Below, one piece after another: positions 1 to 6,094 of a stretch of 14,504 nt of DNA. Made by a program: the position numbers and the translations under genes. The stretch's first letter is position 1. Each line of letters begins with the position of its first letter. The DNA lies in NCBI GenBank assembly GCA_013813675.1, contig JACCRH010000016.1, positions 1 through 14,504 on the forward strand, read 5' to 3'. The notes under the pieces are model-generated. The model worked only from the letters and a program-made list of their open reading frames with translations. It searched no databases and was not told the DNA's origin. The stretch is from Gemmatimonadales bacterium. GTDB lineage: Bacteria; Gemmatimonadota; Gemmatimonadetes; Gemmatimonadales; GWC2-71-9.

Positions 1-313
1 CGGCGAGGGAACGGCCAAGGAGGGGATGGAGCAGCCGGTCTACTACTGGGACCCGGTGATCGCGCCCTCAGGGGCGGTCTGGTACACCGGCGACAAGTAC
101 CCCGGTTGGACGGGCAGTCTGTTCGTCGGCTCCATGCAGCCGGGCGCGCTGGTGCGGCTCAGCCTCGACAACGGGCGGGTGGCCGCGGAAGGGCGGTACC
201 TCGGCGAGCTGGGCGATCGGATCCGGGACGTGCAGCAGGGGCCGGACGGCTTCCTCTACGTGGTGACCGACGAGGACGACGGCCGGGTACTGCGGGTGGT
301 GCCGAAGGGCTAG
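1..313 (+). CDS. PQQ-dependent sugar dehydrogenase, C-terminal fragment (5' end beyond the window)
   Basis: The frame is open from base 2 to the TAG at 311-313 and encodes 103 residues. They correspond to residues 288-390 of the intact protein on the opposite strand at 432-1604. I count five base differences from that copy, at 106, 192, 238, 289 and 310. Four are synonymous; the one at 192 changes Glu351 (GAG) to Gly (GGG). The fragment holds the final blades of the beta-propeller (WDPVIAPSGAVWYTGD, then GPDGFLYVVTDEDDGRVLRV). It lacks the catalytic His region only because the window begins here, so it may be a full gene. The excess of synonymous changes looks like a functional allele or paralogue rather than sequencing error. 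A Met codon at 26 is internal and is not a real start. The gene could be a true inverted duplicate, or a second strain's allele joined at the palindrome. Confidence 0.8.
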   Translation, partial: GEGTAKEGMEQPVYYWDPVIAPSGAVWYTGDKYPGWTGSLFVGSMQPGALVRLSLDNGRVAAEGRYLGELGDRIRDVQQGPDGFLYVVTDEDDGRVLRVVPKG

Positions 314-339
314 AAGCAGCGATCGAACCCTGCCCGCGC

Positions 340-408
340 GTGTCATCCTGAGCGGAGCGAAGGAACCGAAGCATTGCCTTGGCTCCTTCGCTCCGCTCAG
401 GATGACAC
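340..408. repeat. REP-like palindrome, perfect 25-bp arms with 19-nt loop
   Basis: Arm 340-364 (core TGTCATCCTGAGCGGAGCGA) is the exact reverse complement of 384-408, with loop 365-383. It lies between two convergent stop codons (313 on +, 432 on -). As RNA from either strand it would form a very strong hairpin. No U-tract follows, so it is not a classic intrinsic terminator, although it could block transcription or protect 3' ends. A diverged copy of the same element occurs at 14303-14370. From memory, palindromes with this TCATCCTGAGCG(G/C)AGCGAAGGA core are abundant in genomes of several environmental phyla; I cannot search for that here. Confidence 0.85.
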
Positions 409-431
409 TCGGCAGGGCTGGAAAAGAACTC

Positions 432-1604
432 CTAACCCTTCGGCACCACCCGCAGCACCCGGCCGTCGTCCTCGTCGGTCACCACGTAGAGGAAGCCGTC
501 CGGCCCTTGCTGCACGTCCCGGATCCGATCGCCCAGCTCGCCGAGGTACCGCTCTTCCGCGGCCACCCGCCCGTTGTCGAGGCTGAGCCGCACCAGCGCG
601 CCCGGCTGCATGGAGCCGACGAACAGACTGCCCGTCCAGCCGGGGTACTTGTCGCCGGTGTACCAGACCGCCCCTGAGGGCGCGATCACCGGGTCCCAGT
701 AGTAGACCGGCTGCTCCATCCCCTCCTTGGCCGTTCCCTCGCCGATGCTCGCGCCGGAGTAGTCCCTGCCGTAGGTGATGACCGGCCAACCGTAGTTCTT
801 CCCCGCCTCCGGATGGTTCAGCTCGTCGCCGCCGCGCGCCCCGTGCTCCACCGTCCAGATCTGCCCCGTCTCGGGATGTAGCGCCGCGGCCTGTATGCTG
901 CGATGCCCGTAGGAGTAGATCTCCGGTCGCGCGCCGCTCTTGCCCACGAACGGGTTGTCGTCCGGGATCGAGCCGTCGGGATTGATCCGGATCAGCTTTC
1001 CCAGCCCCGATCCCAGGTCCTGCGCCTGCTCCCGGTATCCCTGGCGGTCGCCCTGGGTGATGAACAGCTTGCCGTCTGTGCTGAACACGAGCCGGGAGCC
1101 GAAGTGGCCGTTGCCCTCCACCTTCGGCTGCTGGCGGTAGATCACCTTCACCTCGTCCAGCCGTCCTTCGCCCAGCCGGCCGCGGGCCACCGCGGTTCCC
1201 GCGCCGCCCTCACCGGGCTCCGCGTAGGACAGGTAGACCAGGCGGTTCTTCCCGAACTCGGGATCGATCGCCACGTCCAGCAGGCCCCCCTGGCCCCGCG
1301 CGGCGACTTGGGGCACGCCACCCAGCGGCTGGGAGAGCTGCCCGCCCTTCTCCACCAGACGAAGCCGACCCGGCCGCTCGGTGACCAGCATGCGCCCGTC
1401 CGGAAGAAAGGCCAGCGCCCAGGGGTGCTCCAGTCCTTTGGCGACCGTCTCGGCCCCGACCTTTCCTTTGATCGACTCCGGGGTCGGCGACCGTTGCGCC
1501 GAGCCCGCCTGGGGGCCCTGTGCCTGACAGTGCGTCACCAGCGGCGCTCCCACCGCTAGACCGACCAGCAGCGCTATTTCGTTGGACATCCGAATCGGTC
1601 GCAT
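432..1604 (-). CDS. PQQ-dependent aldose/soluble glucose dehydrogenase family protein (YliI/Asd-like)
   Basis: The 390-residue protein is a secreted beta-propeller quinoprotein predicted to oxidise aldoses to lactones in the periplasm using PQQ. An N-terminal signal segment (about 6-28, ALLVGLAVGAPLVTHCQAQ) precedes the propeller. Recognisable family motifs are HPWALAFLPDGRMLVTERPG (60-79), GGLLDVAIDPEF (106-117), NGHFGSRL (165-172) with His167 in the place of the catalytic base of soluble glucose dehydrogenase, SYGHR (231-235), and EHGARGGDELN (253-263) followed by NYGWPVITYG. Length is usual for the Asd/YliI group. The start is supported by AAGGAG five bases upstream; a second Met at residue 6 is possible. 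The gene stands alone, divergent from the thioredoxin gene. No PQQ biosynthesis gene is in the window, and the substrate cannot be told from sequence. The gene is tail-to-tail with a near-identical fragment at 1-313. Confidence 0.93.
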   Translation of the reverse strand: MRPIRMSNEIALLVGLAVGAPLVTHCQAQGPQAGSAQRSPTPESIKGKVGAETVAKGLEHPWALAFLPDGRMLVTERPGRLRLVEKGGQLSQPLGGVPQVAARGQGGLLDVAIDPEFGKNRLVYLSYAEPGEGGAGTAVARGRLGEGRLDEVKVIYRQQPKVEGNGHFGSRLVFSTDGKLFITQGDRQGYREQAQDLGSGLGKLIRINPDGSIPDDNPFVGKSGARPEIYSYGHRSIQAAALHPETGQIWTVEHGARGGDELNHPEAGKNYGWPVITYGRDYSGASIGEGTAKEGMEQPVYYWDPVIAPSGAVWYTGDKYPGWTGSLFVGSMQPGALVRLSLDNGRVAAEERYLGELGDRIRDVQQGPDGFLYVVTDEDDGRVLRVVPKG

Positions 1605-1609
1605 CCCAT

Positions 1610-1615
1610 CTCCTT
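1610..1615 (-). promoter_or_regulatory. Shine-Dalgarno AAGGAG of the sugar dehydrogenase
   Basis: On the minus strand AAGGAG is followed by the five bases ATGGG and then the ATG at 1604-1602. This fixes the upstream Met as the start in preference to the Met at residue 6. Confidence 0.75.
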
Positions 1616-1708
1616 GGTGATCGCCGCGGTCTAGAAAGAGTGCCTGGCCGGCGTCTGACGGAGAACCGATCTCCGGCGGGCGACGTTACCGTTCGAATCA
1701 TACTCCAC

Positions 1709-1713
1709 GGAGG
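1709..1713 (+). promoter_or_regulatory. Shine-Dalgarno GGAGG of the thioredoxin-like gene
   Basis: GGAGG lies four bases (TCCT) before the GTG at 1718. It decides in favour of this GTG over the in-frame ATG at 1520, which would run into the divergently oriented dehydrogenase gene. Confidence 0.75.
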
Positions 1714-1717
1714 TCCT

Positions 1718-2293
1718 GTGCCGCGTATCGGTCCGACGGTCGTCCTCTGCCTGGCGCTCACCGCCGCGGGCGCCGAGGCTCTCGAGTCCGGCAGTCCAGC
1801 TCCGGAGCGGTCTCTCGCGCCTTTGGCCGGAACCCGCCGGCCCGCCCCGGCATGGCAAAACCGGAGCTGGCTCAACGCCAGCCACCCGCTCACCCTGCCG
1901 GAGCTCGAGGGCCGGGTGGTCCTGCTCAATTTCTGGGTGTTCACCTGCTACAATTGCACCAACACTGTGCCTTCACTGGTGGACTTCGACCGGAAGTACC
2001 GCGATCGCGGCCTTACCCTCATCGGAATCCACACTCCGGAATTCCCTCCCTACGCGGGGGAGCACGACAAGGCGAACGTCGAACGGGCCCTCGACCAGTA
2101 CGACATCGCGTATCCCAACGCCCAGGACAACGACTCCAGAACCTGGAAGCTCTACGGGATCCGCTACTGGCCGAGTTTCGTCCTCATCGACAAGCGGGGC
2201 GACATTCGGTACGAGGGCTACGGGGAGTTCCACGTCGGAGACGCGAACTACCGGCTCTGGTCGCGGCGGATCGAAGAGCTGATCGGGGAATGA
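1718..2293 (+). CDS. Secreted thioredoxin-fold protein, DipZ C-terminal/TlpA-like
   Basis: The 191-residue protein starts at GTG 1718, chosen because of its GGAGG and because the next residues form a signal peptide (VVLCLALTAAGAEA, about 8-21). The thioredoxin domain spans about 58-190. VVLLNFWVFTCYNCTNTVP gives a CxxC redox site, Cys77-Tyr-Asn-Cys80, whose context resembles the WTYSCINC site of DipZ-type proteins more than classic thioredoxin WCGPC. The cis-proline is Pro152 in RYWPSFVLID. HTPEFPP (105-111) is also typical of the DipZ-like group. It probably acts as a periplasmic thiol oxidoreductase. No CcdA/DsbD transmembrane domain is fused or adjacent; instead the gene overlaps by four bases (ATGA) a small two-cysteine lipoprotein gene. 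Its own redox partner and direction (reductase or oxidase) cannot be read from the sequence. Confidence 0.88.
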   Translation: MPRIGPTVVLCLALTAAGAEALESGSPAPERSLAPLAGTRRPAPAWQNRSWLNASHPLTLPELEGRVVLLNFWVFTCYNCTNTVPSLVDFDRKYRDRGLTLIGIHTPEFPPYAGEHDKANVERALDQYDIAYPNAQDNDSRTWKLYGIRYWPSFVLIDKRGDIRYEGYGEFHVGDANYRLWSRRIEELIGE

Positions 2294-2661
2294 GATCCGA
2301 CTCCTTCCCCCTCCCGCGCGTCGGCACGGCAAGATGGATCGTTCTTCTGCTCGCCTGCTCCGCCAGGCCGGATCCCGCCGCTCCTCTCCGGGTGCAATAC
2401 TCCCCGGCCGGCGATAGCACCCGCCTTACCCTGATCGCCTCGGCCGGGGTTCGGATCAACGCCCGGCTCAAGCCGGCTCTCGAGCTGTCGGACGGCACGC
2501 TGCTCCGCTTCGACTCGCCGAGCCTCACCGCGGATTCGGCGTACTTCGCCGGGAGGCCGTCCGTGCTGGTCGCAGGACCGGCGAAGGGTATCCGAGGCAC
2601 GCTCCGGGCGAGCATCTGCGGGGACGAGGCGGCGTGCCGGCCCTTCGTTCTCCAGCTGTAG
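2290..2661 (+). CDS. Small lipoprotein resembling a DsbD N-terminal (alpha) domain
   Basis: The 123-residue protein starts with the ATG that overlaps the upstream TGA. A hydrophobic stretch WIVLLLAC ends in Cys23 (lipobox LLAC), so it is probably lipid-anchored after cleavage. The rest is beta-rich, with no other hydrophobic segment. Its end, LRASICGDEAACRPFVLQL, has Cys110 and Cys116 in a CX5C arrangement followed by a hydrophobic strand. That resembles the cysteine pair of DsbD-alpha domains (pattern C-x5-C then P). The preceding stretch (RINARLKPALELSDGTLLRFD) fits an immunoglobulin-like fold of the same kind. This is recognition by eye, not by search. Overlap with the thioredoxin gene suggests the two are made together and may exchange disulfides. 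The upstream frame open from 1852 is only a shadow of the thioredoxin gene. Confidence 0.7.
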   Translation: MRSDSFPLPRVGTARWIVLLLACSARPDPAAPLRVQYSPAGDSTRLTLIASAGVRINARLKPALELSDGTLLRFDSPSLTADSAYFAGRPSVLVAGPAKGIRGTLRASICGDEAACRPFVLQL

Positions 2662-2788
2662 CTGCCTGTCATACCCCCGGCGTCAGGTCTCGGATTCGAG
2701 TGGCTTGGGGGGAGGACGGTGTGGGGCATCGGGAATGATAGTGAGCATCCGGTCCGGCCTTCCCCTACTGCCGGCTGATTCCTCCGCG

Positions 2789-2794
2789 CATATT
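2789..2794 (+). promoter_or_regulatory. Possible -10 element immediately before upp (leaderless candidate)
   Basis: CATATT ends five bases before the upp ATG, and no Shine-Dalgarno is visible in the preceding 25 bases. A -10 box this close would place transcription start at or near the A of ATG. No good -35 is seen, and the match to TATAAT is four of six. Confidence 0.25.
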
Positions 2795-2799
2795 GATTC

Positions 2800-3453
2800 A
2801 TGCCTCAGGCTTCTTATCCCAACCTGACCGTCCTCGCCCACCCCCTGATCATCCACAAGCTCTCGATCCTTCGCGATCGGGATACCAGCACCCGGGACTT
2901 CAAGCAGCTGGTCAGCGAAATCTCCATGCTGATGGCCTACGAAGTGACCAAGGACCTCTCCACCGAGCCGGTCGAGATCGAGACGCCGCTGGAGCGGATG
3001 ACCGGCCGCCAGGTGTCCGGCAAGAAACTGACGCTGGTGCCGATCCTGCGCGCGGGGCTCGGGATGGTGGAAGGCATCGCGCAGCTCATTCCATCCGCGC
3101 GGGTGGGGCACATCGGCCTCTATCGGGACCACGACACCCTCAGGCCGGTGGACTACTACTTCAAGATTCCCGCCGCGGAGGTGGAGCGCGACTTCTTCGT
3201 GCTCGACCCGATGCTCGCCACCGGCGGGTCCGGCGTCGCCGCGGTCTCCGCGCTGCGCGAGGCGGGCGCGCGCAAGATCCGGTTCCTCTGCCTGGTCGCC
3301 GCGCCGGAGGGCGTCCAGCGGATGCTGGAGCACCACCCCACCGTCCCCATCTATACCGCGGCCCTCGACCGGCAGCTCAACGACCTGGGCTACATTCTCC
3401 CGGGCCTGGGCGACGCCGGCGACCGGCTGTTCGGAACCCGAAGCAAGGAATGA
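2800..3453 (+). CDS. upp: Uracil phosphoribosyltransferase
   Basis: The 217-residue cytosolic enzyme converts uracil and PRPP to UMP in pyrimidine salvage. The whole length matches the family: HPLIIHKLSILRD near the N terminus (14-26), VPILRAGLGM (80-89), the PRPP-binding motif VLDPMLATGGSG (134-145) and the C-terminal uracil loop YILPGLGDAGDRLFGT (198-213). Nothing is missing. The ATG at 2800 gives the expected N terminus (PNLTVLAHPL), although no ribosome-binding site is evident. A gap of 138 bp lies upstream with no terminator or obvious gene, so a promoter probably sits there. The beta-CASP nuclease-like gene begins seven bases downstream, suggesting cotranscription. No uracil permease is nearby. 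Confidence 0.96.
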   Translation: MPQASYPNLTVLAHPLIIHKLSILRDRDTSTRDFKQLVSEISMLMAYEVTKDLSTEPVEIETPLERMTGRQVSGKKLTLVPILRAGLGMVEGIAQLIPSARVGHIGLYRDHDTLRPVDYYFKIPAAEVERDFFVLDPMLATGGSGVAAVSALREAGARKIRFLCLVAAPEGVQRMLEHHPTVPIYTAALDRQLNDLGYILPGLGDAGDRLFGTRSKE

Positions 3454-3460
3454 GAGCGCC

Positions 3461-4849
3461 ATGACCATTCGACTCTCGTTCTTCGGTGGCGCCGGCCAGG
3501 TGACCGGCTCGATGTACCTGCTGGAGGCCGCGGGGGGACGGTTCCTGCTCGACGCGGGACTGTTTCAGGGACGCCGGTCCCAGACCCACGAGCTGAATCT
3601 CCGGCTGCCCTTCGATCCTCGCCGCCTGGATGGCGTGGTGCTGAGCCACGCCCACATCGACCACTCCGGCCGGCTGCCGCTCCTGGTCCGCAGCGGCTTT
3701 CACGGGCCGATCCACGCCACGCCGGCCACCCGCGACCTCTGCGCGGTGATGCTCCCCGATGCGGCGCACATCCAGGAGAAGGATTTCGAGTTCCTGGTCC
3801 GGCGGGGCAAGGCGGGCGCGCAGAGCGAGCCGCTCTACGCGATGGCCGACGCGGTGGCGACCCAGGAGCTGATGGTCGGCGTGCCTTACCACCGGATCAC
3901 CCATCTCCGGAAACACCTCGCCTTTGAGTTCCTCGACGCGGGCCACATCCTCGGCTCGGCCTCGGTGGACATCCGGATCACCGAGGCCGGCAGCCACCGG
4001 CTGGTGTTCTCCGGCGACATCGGGCGGAGCGGGCTTCCCATCATCCGCGACCCCGAGCCCCCCTCCGGTCCGATCGACACCCTGATCATCGAGTCCACCT
4101 ACGCCGACCGGAGCCACGAGTCGGTGGCGGACGCGGAGGCGCGTCTCGGCGAGGCAGTCCGGCGGGTCGCCGCTCGAGGGGGTAAGGTGCTGGTGCCCGC
4201 GTTCGCGCTCGGGCGCTGCCAGGAGCTGGTTTACAGCCTTCACCAGCTCTGGCGAGCGGGAAAGATCCCCGAGATCCCGATCTACGTGGACAGCCCCCTC
4301 GCCGTCGATATCACCACCGTGTTCCGGATGCACCCCGAGGTCTTCGACCAGCGCGAGCATCTGATCAGCTCGGAGAGCCGGCTGTTCGACTTCCCGCTCA
4401 TCCGCTACGTCCGCAAGGTCGAGGAGTCCAAGGCGCTCAACGCGGCGGCCGGTCCCGCGGTGATCGTCGCCGCGGGCGGAATGGCCGAGTCGGGCAGGAT
4501 CCTCCACCACCTGGCTCACGGCATCGGCGACCACCGGAATCTGGTGCTCTTCGTCGGATTCCAGGCGGAGCACACCCTTGGCCGCCGGATCCAGGACGGC
4601 GCCAATCCCGTCACCATCCTGGGCGACGAGTACCCGGTCAGGGCGGAGATCGGGACCATCGCCGGCTACTCCGCGCACGCCGACCGGGGCGAGCTCCTCG
4701 CGTGGGTGCGCCGCCTCGGTGGGCCCATCCGGCGGGCCTTCGTCGTGCATGGCGAGCCCGGCCCGCTGGAGACGATGGCCACGGCGCTCCGGGGAGCGGG
4801 GGTGCAGGACGTCCGCGTCCCCAAGCACGGCGAGTCCTTCGACCTATGA
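3461..4849 (+). CDS. Metallo-beta-lactamase/beta-CASP RNA-processing family protein (CPSF-like)
   Basis: The 462-residue protein has the metallo-beta-lactamase fold with beta-CASP cap and RMMBL end found in CPSF73-like RNases. The metal site is complete: HAHIDH at 63-68, His162 in DAGHILGSA and Asp186 in SGDIG. Beta-CASP motif A is Glu211 (ESTYADR), motif B is His406 (GYSAHAD) and motif C is His430 (VVHGEPG). The conserved VLVPAFALGRCQEL (243-256) and GFQAEHTLGRRI (366-377) are also present. It lacks the extra C-terminal domain of RNase J and belongs to the shorter bacterial group annotated as MBL-fold RNA-specificity hydrolases. The expected role is zinc-dependent RNA cleavage in the cytoplasm; the true substrate is unknown. 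The ATG is seven bases after upp, with AAGGA upstream within upp's 3' end. The DUF218 gene follows closely. Confidence 0.93.
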   Translation: MTIRLSFFGGAGQVTGSMYLLEAAGGRFLLDAGLFQGRRSQTHELNLRLPFDPRRLDGVVLSHAHIDHSGRLPLLVRSGFHGPIHATPATRDLCAVMLPDAAHIQEKDFEFLVRRGKAGAQSEPLYAMADAVATQELMVGVPYHRITHLRKHLAFEFLDAGHILGSASVDIRITEAGSHRLVFSGDIGRSGLPIIRDPEPPSGPIDTLIIESTYADRSHESVADAEARLGEAVRRVAARGGKVLVPAFALGRCQELVYSLHQLWRAGKIPEIPIYVDSPLAVDITTVFRMHPEVFDQREHLISSESRLFDFPLIRYVRKVEESKALNAAAGPAVIVAAGGMAESGRILHHLAHGIGDHRNLVLFVGFQAEHTLGRRIQDGANPVTILGDEYPVRAEIGTIAGYSAHADRGELLAWVRRLGGPIRRAFVVHGEPGPLETMATALRGAGVQDVRVPKHGESFDL

Positions 4850-4874
4850 CGCCAGCGGACCGGGCGGCGGAAGG

Positions 4875-5501
4875 GTGAGCCGTCCCGCCGCCGTGCCCCG
4901 CCGCCGTTCGCTGCGTTCGATCGTGGGGAAGATCCTGTTCCTCGGGGCCATCATCTACACCGTGGCGCTCAGCGCTGTCCTGGTGACCAGTCAGCACGAT
5001 CAGCGGCGGCCGGTGGACGCGATCATCGTCCTGGGCGCGGCGCAGTACAACGGCCGGCCATCCCCGGTGCTCCGCGCCCGGCTGGATCATGCCATCGGCC
5101 TCTACCGGGAGGGCTACGCCCCGCTGGTCGTGGTGACCGGCGGCGTCGGGCGGGGCGATACCCTCAGCGAAGCGGCCGCCGGCCGGCGCTATCTCGTCGC
5201 CCACGAGATCCCCGACGAGGCCGTGATCGCCCAGCCCGTCGGGCACAATACCAGGACCTCCATGACCGCGGTGGGCGCCTGGCTGCACAGCCGCGGCTTT
5301 CGCCGAGTCCTCCTGGTCAGCGACCCCTTCCACATGTTCCGACTCCGGCTGGAGGCGCGCCGCATCGCATTGGAGGCGTACACGTCTCCCACGGAGAGCA
5401 GCCCCATCTCCGACAACCCGGTGCTGGAGCTCCGCTACCTCTTCGCCGAAGGACTCAAGGTGCCGGTCGCGCTGGCGAGAAGCCTGGTAGAAAAGACGTG
5501 A
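4875..5501 (+). CDS. YdcF/ElyC/SanA-family (DUF218) membrane protein
   Basis: I place the start at GTG 4875, 25 bases after the preceding stop, giving 208 residues. GTG 4893 is an alternative, and the in-frame ATG at 4578 is a shadow inside the upstream gene. One N-terminal transmembrane segment follows a basic stretch (RRRSLRSIVGK, then about 20-38). The soluble DUF218 domain has VDAIIVLGAAQYNGRPSPVL (47-66), LVVVTGGVG (84-92), a T/S-E loop (GDTLSEA, 94-100), NTRTSM (125-130) and VLLVSDPFHMFR (145-156), all family signatures. Members sit in the inner membrane facing the periplasm; in E. coli, relatives affect envelope permeability and lipid-carrier metabolism, but no enzyme activity is firmly assigned. 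Its position downstream of upp and the beta-CASP gene says little about function. Confidence 0.87.
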   Translation: MSRPAAVPRRRSLRSIVGKILFLGAIIYTVALSAVLVTSQHDQRRPVDAIIVLGAAQYNGRPSPVLRARLDHAIGLYREGYAPLVVVTGGVGRGDTLSEAAAGRRYLVAHEIPDEAVIAQPVGHNTRTSMTAVGAWLHSRGFRRVLLVSDPFHMFRLRLEARRIALEAYTSPTESSPISDNPVLELRYLFAEGLKVPVALARSLVEKT

Positions 5502-5555
5502 ACGCTTTGCCCTCCGACGCCTGCCCTTTTACCCCGCTCACGCTTTTCTTCTGCC

Positions 5556-6092
5556 ATGTCTAAACTTTCATCCGCCCGCCTCTACTCCGGCCGCATCGTC
5601 AACCTCGATCTCGACAGCGTCCGATTCCCCGACGACTCGGTCGGTCAGCTCGAGATCCTGCGCCACCCCGGTGCGGCGGCGGTGGTGCCGTTCCTCGATT
5701 CGCCACGCGAGGCCGATCCCCGCGTCGTCCTCATCCGCCAGTTTCGCCACGCGGCCGACGGCTTCATCTGGGAGGTGCCTGCCGGACGGCTCGATCCCGG
5801 CGAGAGCCCGGAGACCTGCGCCCGCCGCGAGCTGGAGGAGGAGACCGGCATGCGCGCCCGAGGACTGGAGCGGCTCACCACCATCCACACCACGCCGGGC
5901 TTCACCGACGAGCGCATCCACCTGTTCCTGGCGGAGGGACTGGAGCCGGGGGCGGAGCACCGGGAGGCCGACGAATTCATGGAGCTGCATACGCTCCGCT
6001 GGTCCCAGGTGTTGCGGCTGGCGGAGAGCGGAGAGATGGTCGACGGCAAGACCCTCGTCAGCCTCCTGTTCGTCCAATGCTTTCGTAGGTAG
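5556..6092 (+). CDS. Nudix hydrolase, ADP-ribose pyrophosphatase type
   Basis: The 178-residue protein carries a perfect Nudix box at 77-99 (G-x5-E-x7-REL-E-EE-T-G-M; Gly77, Glu83, Arg91, Glu92, Glu95, Glu96). Ahead of it is the ADPRase-type strand VVLIRQFRHAADGFIWEVPAG (57-77), in which RQFR and WEVPAG are hallmarks of the NudF/ADPRase branch. After the box, HTTPGFTDERIHLFLAEGL also fits that branch. Expected reaction: ADP-ribose to AMP and ribose 5-phosphate, magnesium dependent, in the cytosol. The exact substrate is not certain from sequence. Fifty-four bases separate it from the DUF218 gene, and no Shine-Dalgarno is visible before the ATG. The ClC gene starts two bases after its stop, implying a shared transcript. 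Confidence 0.92.
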   Translation: MSKLSSARLYSGRIVNLDLDSVRFPDDSVGQLEILRHPGAAAVVPFLDSPREADPRVVLIRQFRHAADGFIWEVPAGRLDPGESPETCARRELEEETGMRARGLERLTTIHTTPGFTDERIHLFLAEGLEPGAEHREADEFMELHTLRWSQVLRLAESGEMVDGKTLVSLLFVQCFRR

Positions 6093-6094
6093 AC

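Larger units (their letters stand above)
1..744. repeat. Long imperfect inverted repeat (left fold-back): arms 1-313 and 432-744
   Basis: Bases 1-313 read as the reverse complement of 432-744, pairing positions that sum to 745, with five mismatches in 313. Immediately outside the two stop codons the similarity collapses: 314-339 (26 nt) and 409-431 (23 nt) share little beyond CCCTGCC. Between them lies the perfect palindrome 340-408. The arrangement is tail-to-tail. The left arm stops only because the window stops, so the true arm length is unknown. It is either an assembly fold-back joining two strain alleles or a real inverted duplication. Confidence 0.9.
1605..1717. promoter_or_regulatory. 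Divergent intergenic region with a small dyad (1659-1675)
   Basis: These 113 bp separate the minus-strand sugar dehydrogenase from the plus-strand thioredoxin gene and must carry at least one promoter for each. I find no convincing sigma-70 pair. A perfect 6-bp dyad with 5-nt loop, CGGAGA-ACCGA-TCTCCG, sits at 1659-1675, about 45 bases before the GTG start. It could be an operator or a leader hairpin, but it is short enough to be chance in GC-rich DNA. Confidence 0.35.

Noticed and set aside
1660..1690. ECF-sigma-like promoter (GAGAACC then CGTTAC)
   Set aside because: The -35-like part overlaps the dyad and departs from the usual GGAAC, and there is no second example in the window to support it.
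1691..1699. tRNA T-loop-like GTTCGAATC
   Set aside because: The flanking bases do not form a T stem, and no anticodon or acceptor arm can be drawn in the 113-bp region.
2662..2799. Possible small gene, riboswitch or terminator between the lipoprotein gene and upp
   Set aside because: I see no strong hairpin with U-tract, no start with a ribosome-binding site, and no known aptamer consensus in these 138 bp.
3377..4828. Minus-strand open frame of 483 codons opposite the beta-CASP gene
   Set aside because: It is antisense to a gene with complete catalytic motifs, its composition is dominated by His, Asp, Gly and Arg, and it has no recognisable domain.
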